This document shows positions 24,453 through 33,047 of a stretch of 64,000 bases of DNA, one piece after another. This stretch comes from Neobacillus pocheonensis (GTDB taxonomy: Bacteria; Bacillota; Bacilli; Bacillales; Cytobacillaceae): contig JAMQCR010000003.1 in NCBI GenBank assembly GCA_023702235.1, forward strand, positions 644,501 through 708,500, given 5' to 3'. The stretch's first letter is position 1; every line of letters begins with the position of its first letter. The notes under the pieces were generated by a model. That model was not told where the DNA came from and did not search any database. It saw only the letters and a program-made list of their open reading frames with translations. The position numbers and the translations under genes are program-made.

Positions 24453-25292
24453 ATGCTTAACAAAATAATAACATTTATAGCAGTTGCTGTACTCTCAGGA
24501 ACTGTAAGTGCTAATGTACAAGCTGCTACGGTTACAGTAGAAAAAGGGGATACGCTTTGGGATCTATCACGTGTACATAATACATCTGTAGAAAATATTC
24601 AGAAATGGAATCATCTTACTACAGACCTAATTCACCCTGGAGAAGTATTAACGATTGCAACGGAGAAACATTATACCGTTAAACAAGGTGACACATTATG
24701 GGACATTGCCATGGATCATCATGTAAGCGTTTTTCAAATAAAGGATTGGAACAATTTAAATACCGATCTCATCTATCCTGGATTAAATCTTACCATCTTT
24801 GATGATTTAAATACAAATAATGCTGTAACAGAAAATCAAGAGAAGCCAGCGGCACCGGCAGCATCTGTACCAAGCCCGGCACCTGCAAAGGTGGAAGCTG
24901 CGCAAACGCAACAGCCCGCAGTACAAGCGCCAAAGCCCGCAGTGCAAGCGCCACAGGAAAGTACACCTGCGGTAAAGGCTGCACCAACAGGTAATACAAG
25001 TTCAAAGGAAATCACCGTGAAAGCTACAGCCTATACGGCTTCATGTGCTGGATGTTCTGGTATTACAAAAACTGGAGTTAACATTAAAGCAAATCCAAAT
25101 GAAAGGGTCATTGCTGTTGACCCATCTGTTATACCGCTTGGCAGTAAAGTGTATGTTGAAGGTTTTGGTGAAGCCACCGCTGCAGATACTGGCGGAGCGA
25201 TTAAGGGAAATCGAATCGATGTATTTATTCCGTCTGAACAAGATGCGATGAATTTTGGAGTAAAACGATTAAAGGTAACCATATTAAACTAA
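24453..25292 (+). CDS. yocH: Cell wall-binding protein with two LysM domains and a 3D domain (YocH-like)
   Basis: 279 residues, start ATG 24453 after GGAGGG. A signal peptide (about 1-25, SANVQAA) is followed by two LysM repeats (VEKGDTLWDLSRVHNTSV and VKQGDTLWDIAMDHHVSV), a Pro/Ala/Gln linker, and a C-terminal 3D domain (about 185-279) with the three Asp of the muralytic double-psi barrel: VIAVDPSVIPLGSKVYV, AADTGGAIKGNRIDVF. Proteins of this type digest or remodel peptidoglycan; B. subtilis yocH belongs to the WalKR regulon. Ends at a terminator. Confidence 0.88.
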   Translation: MLNKIITFIAVAVLSGTVSANVQAATVTVEKGDTLWDLSRVHNTSVENIQKWNHLTTDLIHPGEVLTIATEKHYTVKQGDTLWDIAMDHHVSVFQIKDWNNLNTDLIYPGLNLTIFDDLNTNNAVTENQEKPAAPAASVPSPAPAKVEAAQTQQPAVQAPKPAVQAPQESTPAVKAAPTGNTSSKEITVKATAYTASCAGCSGITKTGVNIKANPNERVIAVDPSVIPLGSKVYVEGFGEATAADTGGAIKGNRIDVFIPSEQDAMNFGVKRLKVTILN

Positions 25293-25337
25293 GATGCCGA
25301 ATTATATGATATTCTTGAACCATATTTAGCATAATGG

Positions 25338-25384
25338 AAAAACACTGCAATCCTTGTGTACCAAGGGGGTTCAGTGTTTTTTAA
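25338..25384 (+). terminator. Terminator of yocH
   Basis: AAAAACACTG and CAGTGTTTTTT enclose a further CCTTG/CAAGG stem. Confidence 0.75.
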
Positions 25385-25497
25385 ATTAATTAGAGTAAAT
25401 TGTTCTATTAAAATTTCATATTCCTCTATACCCTTCATTTTTCGATGCCCCGGTTAAGTCTCGTTCAAACTCAATCATGGATTGCTGCGAAGTACAT

Positions 25498-25905
25498 CTA
25501 TTCTACTTGATGTGTGTATTCCTTTATCCAAGAAACTATTTCTTCAAAGGATATGGGAGGGTTTTTTTGTGCAACCATTCTAACAGTAAAATCCTCGGCT
25601 TCTTGAGTACCAACTGTTATCATGTATCCGTTCTGGCGTAGAAACATATATAAACCTGCAAAGGCAGTCCGTTTGTCGGCGTTATAGAAGGGATGATTTT
25701 TTGCTAGACTTTCATAAAGAGCTGCTGCTTTTTCATACATTGAGGGATAAGCATCTTGACCAAATACACTTTGTTTTGGCCGATTTACAGCTGAGTTAAG
25801 TAAATGTTCATCCTTAATTCCTTTTTGCTCATTGGGTGAATATAGATTAATTTGATGAGTATTTAAGAAATAAACTTGGTACTCCGTTAAATATTTCGTG
25901 TCCAT
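25498..25905 (-). CDS. Doc/Fic-family toxin
   Basis: 135 residues starting at ATG 25905, one base after the stop of the antitoxin gene. YLTEYQVYFLNTHQI and LLNSAVNRPKQSVFGQDAYPS are typical of death-on-curing (Doc) proteins; the Fic-type loop is HPFYNADKRTAFAGLYMFL with the catalytic His. P1 Doc phosphorylates EF-Tu and stops translation; the same is assumed here. Where Doc usually has an Asn, this loop has Asp (NADKR against the classical DANKR), and the motif is otherwise intact. Confidence 0.88.
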   Translation of the reverse strand: MDTKYLTEYQVYFLNTHQINLYSPNEQKGIKDEHLLNSAVNRPKQSVFGQDAYPSMYEKAAALYESLAKNHPFYNADKRTAFAGLYMFLRQNGYMITVGTQEAEDFTVRMVAQKNPPISFEEIVSWIKEYTHQVE

Positions 25906-25906
25906 G

Positions 25907-26170
25907 TTATCGATCAACCAGACCTTTAAACGTTTTATCGTATTCATTTATCATATCATTCATCTGATCTAAAAATTCTTGGTCGATTCCTTTTGGAAGC
26001 TTAATGTTTACTTTCTTTTTAATACTCACATACCCATTTTCTAAATGAAAACTTACTTCATCCCCTTGATAAACTCCCAAATGTTCCAAAACTTCTTGTG
26101 GGAATGTCACCCCTAAACTATTTCCGATTTTCGTAACTTTCCTTTCCACTTCTTTCACCACAGATAACAT
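25907..26170 (-). CDS. AbrB/MazE-type antitoxin
   Basis: 87 residues. ATG 26170 is chosen because GAGGAGG precedes it by nine bases. The SpoVT-AbrB swapped-hairpin DNA-binding domain is in residues 5-50 (ERKVTKIGNSLGVTFPQEVL, YQGDEVSFHLENGYVSI); the C-terminal part (LPKGIDQEFLDQMNDMINEY) should wrap the toxin. Pairing Doc with an AbrB-fold rather than a Phd-fold antitoxin is a known alternative. Both genes are co-translated. Confidence 0.87.
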   Translation of the reverse strand: MLSVVKEVERKVTKIGNSLGVTFPQEVLEHLGVYQGDEVSFHLENGYVSIKKKVNIKLPKGIDQEFLDQMNDMINEYDKTFKGLVDR

Positions 26171-26239
26171 ATTTGATGCCTCCTCACTATTAATAGACAT
26201 TTTTTAAGTGGTTTATAACCGTTAAAACAAACTTTTTAA

Positions 26240-26272
26240 TTATAATTGTTATAACGATTATAACATCTTAAA
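26240..26272 (-). promoter_or_regulatory. Putative operator of the toxin-antitoxin pair
   Basis: The minus strand carries TTATAATCGTTATAAC and a second TTATAATT within 30 bases, and GGTTATAAACC about 20 bases further. Repeated TTATAA half sites and the place just upstream of the antitoxin fit autoregulation. Confidence 0.4.
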
Positions 26273-26362
26273 TTCCATACAGTCAGTTTAAATCTGACTC
26301 CTTTTTAAAATTTAAAGATGGGATTAAATGAAGACTAACATTTTCAGTTGAATGAAAAAGGA

Positions 26363-26399
26363 CCAAATTCCTAAACGTTAAGGAATGAGGTCCTTTTTT
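26363..26399. terminator. Terminator of the second doxX
   Basis: GGACC..ATTCCT.AACGTT.AGGAAT..GGTCC followed by TTTTTT; a diverged form of the perfect palindrome at 22671. Confidence 0.7.
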
Positions 26400-26400
26400 G

Positions 26401-26912
26401 TTAAGCACTAAATTTTGTGGCGGTGTTTCTTTTAGCAGTTGTTTTTCGGATGAATGGAACGACCCAGCAGTCAAGACCAATGCGGCCTGCGTTATAGCCG
26501 GCTGCAATGATGATCACACCGAGTAATATATCCATTGGGTTCGTAGATACGGTACCGGCCATCACATAAGAGAAGTTCATGAGTAAGCCGAAGAACATCG
26601 CCGCTGTTGTTAGGCATCCGAGAATGAAGGCCTTAAACCAACAAGGAATTCACCTAACGGAATTATTGTATTAAAGATGTGAGCGTTTGGTAGAGCAAAT
26701 GCTTTTAAGAATCCTACATATGTCGCATAGACCATGCTGCCGTCTGGACCTTTTACGGGATTAGCGATCGCGCCTTTTAGAAAACCAGAAGCATCAAAAC
26801 CACCTGTTAGTTTGTGCAAACCAGCTGTTAGCCATTCATATCCAAGATATAAACGCAAGACGGTAAGAATAGTAGAAGCCACATTGTTCTGTCTTAAAAA
26901 TTTGTTAAACAT
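26401..26912 (-). CDS. DoxX-family membrane protein, second copy, frame broken
   Basis: Paralogue of the gene at 22712 (most residues identical). The frame is lost at about 26620-26635, where two extra bases turn VGLGLILGCL into VGLRPSFSDA; the rest (MFFGLLMNFSYVMAGTVS to the end) continues in another frame. Both flanks, including about 70 bp upstream and the terminator, are similar to the first copy, so a segmental duplication produced them. Two insertions close together could be read errors or real decay of a redundant copy. Confidence 0.75.
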
Positions 26913-27061
26913 ATAAAACTCCCCTTTGAATAACTTGATTACACTGTTATTATAGTTCCTTTCCTTGAAATGGAGGGGGAGTTTTCCATTGTTTCACATT
27001 TTTGTAAAAAAGAATTGAACAAATTATTACGAATGAGAAAAGCGAGTCCATTTTAGGAATT

Positions 27062-27172
27062 CTTCAAAATCGGTAATCTTGTTTTCGCAAATAACACTAT
27101 CAAATTCGCAAATGAAATAAGTAGGAAAACAAAGAATGTCTCAAGGGGACAGACCCATTGAGACATTCTTTG
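27062..27172. repeat. CGCAAAT repeat and perfect hairpin
   Basis: 27079-27117 repeats the CGCAAATAA..TTCGCAAATG pattern of 5860-5945. CAAAGAATGTCTCAA (27130-27144) and TTGAGACATTCTTTG (27158-27172) form a perfect 15-bp terminator-like stem. The remaining gap to galM (27173-27336) has a possible stem GCTTTCATC/GGTGAAAGC (27234-27329). Confidence 0.5.
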
Positions 27173-27336
27173 TTAGTGAATTTTTAGTAAAATAATTGTC
27201 TTTTTTACTAAAGATAGTAAAATGGAGGTACAAGCTTTCATCTATTATTATGAATACAAACAAGCACCGCGAATTAGCGGATTCTAAATATAATGCGCAG
27301 AGGTGAAAGCCTTTATAAATTGAAGGAAGTGAAATT

Positions 27337-28395
27337 ATGAATATAGTAGAACGAGTATTTGGCAGTTATGAGGGTGTGCCTGTGATGGAGTTTACTCTGG
27401 CTAACGACTCAGGTATGACCGTCACTTGTCTTAATTACGGCTGCGTGATTACCAAAATAATGGTCCCTGATCGCTTTGGTAACGTTGAAAATGTTGTGCT
27501 TGGTTTTGAAGAGTTTGAGGATTACCCAGATTTGTCGCCTTACTTTGGAGCGGTGGTAGGACGAGTGGCAGGAAGAATTAAAGGTGCTAGATTTGAACTG
27601 GACGGAAAGGAATATCTACTTGCCGAAAATGAGTATCCTAACCACTTACATGGCGGCAGGAAGGGATTTAACTCCGTGATTTGGAAAACTGAAAAAGTAG
27701 AGGATGAAAATGCGGTCGGCGTGAAGTTTGGCTACATGAGTCAGGATGGAGATGAGGGGTATCCGGGTAATTTGGACACAAGGGTTACCTACCTTTTAAA
27801 CAATAACAATGAATTGATCATTACCTTTGAAGGGAAACCCGATCAAAAAACAGTAGTGAATTTAACGAATCACTCGTATTTTAATCTTAGTGGCAACTTA
27901 AAAAGGGATTGTTCTGACCATCTCCTTCAACTAGATAATGATCGCTTTTTAGAGCTGTCTCCTGATCTCCTTCCTACTGGGAAGATACTGGATTCCAAAA
28001 ACACGCCATTTGACTTTCGACATGGGCAATGGTTAAGGACGGGGATGAACTCGACGCATCCACAAAATGTGCTTGTTGGAAAAGGGTATGACCACCCGCT
28101 TATTTTTACCAACGAAGGCGAAAATACAATCGTGTTAAGTGATAAGGAAAGCGGACGCACGATGATGGTTTCAACAGATCAGCCATGTGTCGTCTTGTAT
28201 ACATCGAATCAATTAGAGGGGCTTTATTCCGTATCGGGTGTTCGGGCTAGAAACTATTTGGGCGTATGCCTTGAAACACAAGGGCTTCCTGATGCTATAC
28301 ATCATCCGGAATTTCCAACTATCATTGTAAAAGCGGGGGAAGTATACTCTTCCACAACAAAGTATCGTTTCTTTGCTAACACATTAGGAGATTGA
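27337..28395 (+). CDS. galM: Galactose mutarotase (aldose 1-epimerase)
   Basis: 352 residues. Converts beta- to alpha-D-galactose (or other aldoses) so that the kinase can use it. Catalytic and binding residues of the family are visible: NHLHGG (His), NLTNHSYFNL (His), GYDHPLIF (Asp) and LETQGLPDA (general base Glu). GGAAGTG precedes ATG 27337. A LacI-type regulator gene starts three bases after the stop, so the two are an operon. No galK/galT is nearby, so another aldose is possible. Confidence 0.92.
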   Translation: MNIVERVFGSYEGVPVMEFTLANDSGMTVTCLNYGCVITKIMVPDRFGNVENVVLGFEEFEDYPDLSPYFGAVVGRVAGRIKGARFELDGKEYLLAENEYPNHLHGGRKGFNSVIWKTEKVEDENAVGVKFGYMSQDGDEGYPGNLDTRVTYLLNNNNELIITFEGKPDQKTVVNLTNHSYFNLSGNLKRDCSDHLLQLDNDRFLELSPDLLPTGKILDSKNTPFDFRHGQWLRTGMNSTHPQNVLVGKGYDHPLIFTNEGENTIVLSDKESGRTMMVSTDQPCVVLYTSNQLEGLYSVSGVRARNYLGVCLETQGLPDAIHHPEFPTIIVKAGEVYSSTTKYRFFANTLGD

Positions 28396-28398
28396 CGT

Positions 28399-29386
28399 AT
28401 GGCAACCATCAAAGATATTGCACAATTAGCGGGCGTTTCGATTGCAACTGTATCCCGCGTATTGAATTATGATACGACGCTTTCGGTTGGCGATGAAACG
28501 AAAAAGAAAATTTTTGGCTGCCGAGGAGCTTTCTTATAAGAAGAAACCAACGCGCAAACAGGATTCGGGGAAGATTGCTGTCCTTCAGTGGTATACCGAA
28601 AAGGAAGAACTTGAGGACTTATACTACATGTCGATCCGCCTTGGGGTAGAAAACCGCTGCCGGCACAACGGAATCCAAATGGTCAAGTACTTTCAAGACA
28701 ACTATGATGAGCTAAAGGATGATGAAATACAAGGGCTCATCGCCATCGGCAAATTCAGTATTAAGCAAGTAAAAGAGCTGGATTCGATTACCCAAAATAT
28801 TGTCTTTGTCGACTCTTCTCCGGACGAAGAGCAATTTGATTCGATTGTGGTTGACTTTGAAAAGGCAACTGAAAAGGTGCTCCACCATTTCGTAGCAAAA
28901 GGGCATAAGAAAATTGGCTATATCGGCGGAAGAGAAGGCTTTAAAGACCAAACATCTATTATTGAAGACCAAAGAGAAAGGTCGTTCAAGCGCTATTTAG
29001 CGGATAAGGGTTTATTAACTGAAGCGTATATGTACAAAGGCACTTTTTCCGTTGATGATGGTCATTCCTTGATGAAGAGGGCTATTCAGGATCACGGAGA
29101 AAACCTGCCCACTGCTTTTTTTGCCGGAAATGATTCCATTGCTGTTGGTGCACTGCGGGCGTTACTGGAGGAAGGAATATCGGTACCCAACCGTGTGAAC
29201 ATTATCGGGGTTAATGACATCAGCGTTTCCAAATATGTCTTCCCAGCACTTAGTACGGTCAAGGTTTATACCGAACTAATGGGGGAAACCGCCGTTAACA
29301 CCCTATTAGAGCGAATCGAGGGCAGAAAAACAGCCAAAAAAATATACATTGCCACAAAGCTTGTCATTCGAAATAGTAGTGATTAA
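28399..29386 (+). CDS. LacI/GalR-family regulator, one frameshift
   Basis: The start is ATG 28399: MATIKDIAQLAGVSIATVSR is the LacI helix-turn-helix. The frame is broken at the T run 28511-28515: removing one T reads KKKILAAEELSYKKK and continues into the 305-residue effector-binding part (VAVGALRALLEEGISVP, IIGVNDISVSKYVFPALSTV). About 328 residues in all. Because it is co-transcribed with galM it probably controls sugar use including its own operon; the effector is unknown. Confidence 0.85.
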
Positions 29387-29449
29387 CATTCTGATGCCAG
29401 TGTCTGTCCATTTGAATTTCTAATGTGACAAACTATATTCCTCTTTTAT

Positions 29450-29484
29450 GGGAACCCAGGTTTAATAAGCCTAGGTTCCTTTTA
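29450..29484. terminator. Terminator between convergent galR-like and DUF218 genes
   Basis: GGAACCCAGG and CCTAGGTTCC (one unpaired base) with TTTTAT after. Confidence 0.65.
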
Positions 29485-29551
29485 TCGTGGATCAATCCTT
29501 AGTGCCTGTTACGGCAAGAGATTTGGCGAAAATACGCTATGAAATCACGGG

Positions 29552-30277
29552 TTAATGGAATTTTAGAGAGAATATTCCTATGTATTCTTTAGCTGCTGAA
29601 AAGGTTAATTCATTTATGGATGGTGTGAATTGATTAACGTATAGTGATAGTTTCCGACTGGTTTGGTAATCCGTTGGGTATGGCTGAACATCGATGTTAT
29701 ATTTTTTAAAATTTAGCACCGCACGTTCCATATGGTAGGCGGAGGTAACCAGGACAGGATGGTGCAAGCCATACTTATTTAATAGGATTTTTGTGAATTT
29801 AGCATTTTCCTCCGTGTTTATACTCTTATTTTCAAGGATTATCTTACTTTCTGGAACCCCAAGACTAATCTCAGCTTCATTACCGGAATCGCTATAGACT
29901 TGTCCGCCTGATAGTAAAATGGGGAGGTTCGTTTTTTGATAAAGTCTTAGTACAGTAAGCAAGCGGTTAGCTGCTTCACTATAGATTTGTCCCTTGTCAT
30001 CGAAATTCGGGGTGTCTAGAGTTGCCCCTCCACCAAGCATCACGATGACATCTCCTTTTATTTGGGAGGGTGGATTATAACGTTGTTCTAATGATTGAAT
30101 TAGAACTTTTCCGGTCAAGGGAATGATACAAACATAGAATAGGAAAGCGATTAGCAATAATAATTTTGCTATCGTTTTTTCCCGACGGTATAGAAGGATT
30201 CCCACTATTAAAAGGAATACAACAAAAATACCTGGAGGGAGAACAAATCCATAAATAAATTTAATGATGTAAGCCAT
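29552..30277 (-). CDS. DUF218 (YdcF/SanA/ElyC) family membrane protein
   Basis: 241 residues. Two N-terminal membrane helices (PPGIFVVFLLIVGILLY, LLLLIAFLFYVCIIPLTG) precede the DUF218 domain: DVIVMLGGGA, ILLSGGQVYSD, SINTEENAKFT and PVLVTSAYHMERAVLNF. Members act in envelope biogenesis (ElyC, SanA in E. coli), perhaps on lipid-linked precursors. Between GNEAEI and LGVPESK about seven residues usual in the family seem to be absent; the deletion is in frame. Single gene. Confidence 0.82.
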   Translation of the reverse strand: MAYIIKFIYGFVLPPGIFVVFLLIVGILLYRREKTIAKLLLLIAFLFYVCIIPLTGKVLIQSLEQRYNPPSQIKGDVIVMLGGGATLDTPNFDDKGQIYSEAANRLLTVLRLYQKTNLPILLSGGQVYSDSGNEAEISLGVPESKIILENKSINTEENAKFTKILLNKYGLHHPVLVTSAYHMERAVLNFKKYNIDVQPYPTDYQTSRKLSLYVNQFTPSINELTFSAAKEYIGIFSLKFH

Positions 30278-30417
30278 AGCCTTTCTCCTTTCACCTTATG
30301 ATTATAAATAATTTGAAGAGAGAATAGGAGTTTTTTAATCGTTTACTTAATTAGGAGAGGGTTCGAACTAAAAAGGGGATTGACTTAGAAAACTTGAACA
30401 AATAAAAGGAAAATGAG

Positions 30418-30470
30418 TTTTTAAAAAGCTAAATCCGGCACTAGGCAAGTGCCGGATTCAACAACTGCGA
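30418..30470. repeat. AATCCGGCACT hairpin repeat, copy 2
   Basis: AAAGCTAAATCCGGCACTAGG, AAGTGCCGGATT and CAACAACTGCG match copy 1 (16106-16166) at about 50 of 56 positions. The gap 30278-30620 otherwise holds only a weak terminator near 30575-30608 (GGACAGCT/AGTTGTGTTCC then T6). Confidence 0.7.
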
Positions 30471-30620
30471 AAGAGAGAAATGGGTTGGGTTTGGTACCCA
30501 TAAATAATCGTACAAGGTTATTATTACTATTTTATGAACATCCAATTAAAAATTTAAGAAGGAAACTTCAGGATTGGGACAGCTAAGACAGTTGTGTTCC
30601 TTTTTTCATGATGCTTGCCG

Positions 30621-31883
30621 TTAGCGAAAAATATGAACTTGATTCCAGTGAATGCCGCCATCTGATGTGGTATACATCACACTTGGTTTTGTATTTTCAG
30701 TTGTGATCCACCATCCATGACTGGCATCAGATATCGCTAAATAGGCATCACCGTATCCTGCCAACGTTACATTGCTATTCACCCAGGTTTTTCCTGCATC
30801 CTTTGTCCAGCCAATGGAATTCGGATTATCGCAAGCAGGGCATGATCCACCCATGAAAGCTACTTGTGGATTTACCACATAAAGAGGTCCAGGCTTTGAT
30901 CCTTTATTAATAGGTCCTTTATTATAATCTTGATTAAATCCGGGAGCTGGTCCACCACCTGCTGTTGAATTAGCAATGACCGTATTCCATGAGTTTCCAC
31001 CATCGGTGGTATGGAAAACGGAGTAAGAGGTTTGCGTCATGCCAGTACCTCCAATTAGTTCAATCCAAGCATCATTCGTTCCTGCCGACCGGATCATGGC
31101 GCCAGCTAGAGGGGATGAAAGGTTTTTGGTCATCACGGTATTCCATGATTTTCCCCCATCTATCGTTCTTTTTACATAAAATACATTATTACTTTGGGTT
31201 ACTGCCCATCCATTTTTCACATCGTGAAAATAGGCGTCACCAACCATGTCTTTAGGTATAGGCAGTGAATACCATGTTTTCCCGCCATCTTGAGAATAGA
31301 TATTTCCGCTTATTGCAGTGGTTTTTGACGTGAAATGAAGATAAGCTTTATTTGGTGTTGTTCCGATTAATGCCCAGTGCTGGCCGCCATCACTGGATTG
31401 GAGAAGCTTCCCATTGTTACTACCTTGGTTCAATATGGCCCATACATCCGAATGATTTAGTGCAAATATTTGCTGCACTGTTCCGCTTCCTTGATAAACG
31501 ATCTTCCAATTTTTCCCGCTAGTTATTGTTTTTGCTATCCAGCCATTCCCACCGACCCAGCCTGTATTGAAATCGGCTAAGCGCACGGCGGTGACAGTGC
31601 TCCTATCGATGGTATTGCTTTGTTCTGCAGTATTTGTTTCAGGAAGGGTCGATGAATTGGAGGTCGTGTTACTGGAATTCGTTGAGGTTCCAGTAGAACT
31701 ACTAGATCCAACGTTTGTATTATTTGCTGAGGAGTCCGAATTTGATGTTTGTTGATTGGATTGCTTGTTACTTGCTGTGGTTCCATGACTCGATTGGCTC
31801 GCTTTTTGGTTGTTCGCGGAGCTACATCCGGCAAGTATAAGAGAAAGTCCTAAAACCATCATCAGGATTTTATTTTTCAACAT
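30621..31883 (-). CDS. Lipoprotein with YCF48/BNR-type beta-propeller
   Basis: 420 residues: leader with lipobox LAGC (Cys20), a Ser/Thr/Asn-rich linker to about residue 95, then a propeller with six DGG-type blades: SSDGGQHW, SQDGGKTW, TIDGGKSW, TTDGGNSW, TKDAGKTW and TSDGGIHW. These are the Asp-box (BNR) turns of sialidase/YCF48-like propellers; no catalytic sialidase residues are seen, so a binding or scaffold role at the cell surface is likely. ATG 31883 has GGGGGAT upstream. Not in an operon. Confidence 0.82.
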   Translation of the reverse strand: MLKNKILMMVLGLSLILAGCSSANNQKASQSSHGTTASNKQSNQQTSNSDSSANNTNVGSSSSTGTSTNSSNTTSNSSTLPETNTAEQSNTIDRSTVTAVRLADFNTGWVGGNGWIAKTITSGKNWKIVYQGSGTVQQIFALNHSDVWAILNQGSNNGKLLQSSDGGQHWALIGTTPNKAYLHFTSKTTAISGNIYSQDGGKTWYSLPIPKDMVGDAYFHDVKNGWAVTQSNNVFYVKRTIDGGKSWNTVMTKNLSSPLAGAMIRSAGTNDAWIELIGGTGMTQTSYSVFHTTDGGNSWNTVIANSTAGGGPAPGFNQDYNKGPINKGSKPGPLYVVNPQVAFMGGSCPACDNPNSIGWTKDAGKTWVNSNVTLAGYGDAYLAISDASHGWWITTENTKPSVMYTTSDGGIHWNQVHIFR

Positions 31884-32170
31884 AGTAATCCCCCAATTTT
31901 TATTATTTTTTACAAATATTAGACTTATTTTTTTGAAGCGGGTTACACTGTGCTGCGCCTAAATTTAAGTACACTAACTACAATATTCGCTACATATGGT
32001 TTTGATAACGTTACTTGGACAAACTTGTTGTATAATTCTTAGATGTATCCTATGATAGTTCGGAGTCCAGAAATGGTGGAAAGCCACTACATGGAAATTT
32101 AATCCAGTGGGTATACTAATAAAACCTGTAAAAGAATAAATGAAAAAGTTTAGAGGTGCTAACAAAGATT

Positions 32171-33031
32171 ATGTATGTAGGCGTTGTTGTCCTTTATAAT
32201 CCCGAAAGTGAGCAAGTGATCAAAAATATTTCAAGTTATATTAACAACTTGGATCATTTATTAATAATTGATAATTCAGATGTTGAAAGTAAAGAGATAA
32301 TTGAATATTTTCGTCAAAACGAAAAAGTGACTTATACCTGTCTGAAGGAAAATAAGGGAATTGCTTATGCGTTAAACAGAGGAATTGATTTTGCTAAAAA
32401 GCATGATGGTCAGTGGTTATTAACCATGGACCAAGATAGTAGCTTTCCGGCAAATGAATTTGGAAGATTTGTAAGTTTTGTGCAAGAACATAAGGATGTC
32501 TATAAAGATGCTGCTATCTTTAGTCCCTTGCATAAGGTACCTTACTTACAGAAGGAAAAGGGAATCACGAAAGTCAGAAGTGTTATGACTTCTGGGAACT
32601 TATTGAACATGAATTTAATAGACAAAATAGGCTACTTTGATGAAAAACTATTTATAGACTCCGTTGACCATGAATATTGCTATCGCATTAATCAGAAAGG
32701 ATATAGTGTCTATCGAGTAAATGATATCGAATTAGTGCACAATTTAGGTGAGCTAGCAGTTAAAGTGTTATTCGGAAAAAAATTATTTGTTACAAATCAT
32801 AATTATATCAGGAGATATTATATTACGAGGAATTTTTTATATGTAAATAAGGTTTATTCCAACTATTCCAAATTGGGGTTTGCAAAATTTGTTGTTTCTT
32901 ATTTATACTGGACATTTTTAACGATCACATTTTTTGAGAAAAATAAAATGTTAAAATATAAAAGTATGTGGACAGGTCTGTTGGATTATAAGAATGGTAA
33001 GTTTGGAAAAATTACTTTAAATCGAAATTAA
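32171..33031 (+). CDS. Family 2 glycosyltransferase (rhamnosyltransferase-like)
   Basis: 286 residues from ATG 32171 (GAGGTG upstream); a GTG at 32156 would add five residues but has no binding site. GVVVLYNPESEQV, LLIIDNSD, ENKGIAYALNRGI and LLTMDQDSSF (the DxD-like DQD metal motif) mark the GT2 rhamnosyltransferase group that builds O-antigen-like or capsular chains. A membrane-proximal C-terminus (YYITRNFLYVNKVY, LYWTFLTITFF) is usual. Sits 16 bp before a Wzx flippase gene, a minimal polysaccharide export pair. Confidence 0.85.
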   Translation: MYVGVVVLYNPESEQVIKNISSYINNLDHLLIIDNSDVESKEIIEYFRQNEKVTYTCLKENKGIAYALNRGIDFAKKHDGQWLLTMDQDSSFPANEFGRFVSFVQEHKDVYKDAAIFSPLHKVPYLQKEKGITKVRSVMTSGNLLNMNLIDKIGYFDEKLFIDSVDHEYCYRINQKGYSVYRVNDIELVHNLGELAVKVLFGKKLFVTNHNYIRRYYITRNFLYVNKVYSNYSKLGFAKFVVSYLYWTFLTITFFEKNKMLKYKSMWTGLLDYKNGKFGKITLNRN

Positions 33032-33047
33032 GGGTTTGAAATTCTAA

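Noticed and set aside
31567..31834. ORFs opposite the lipoprotein linker on both other frames
   Set aside because: Low-complexity Ser/Thr/Asn codons give open antisense frames; no start signals.
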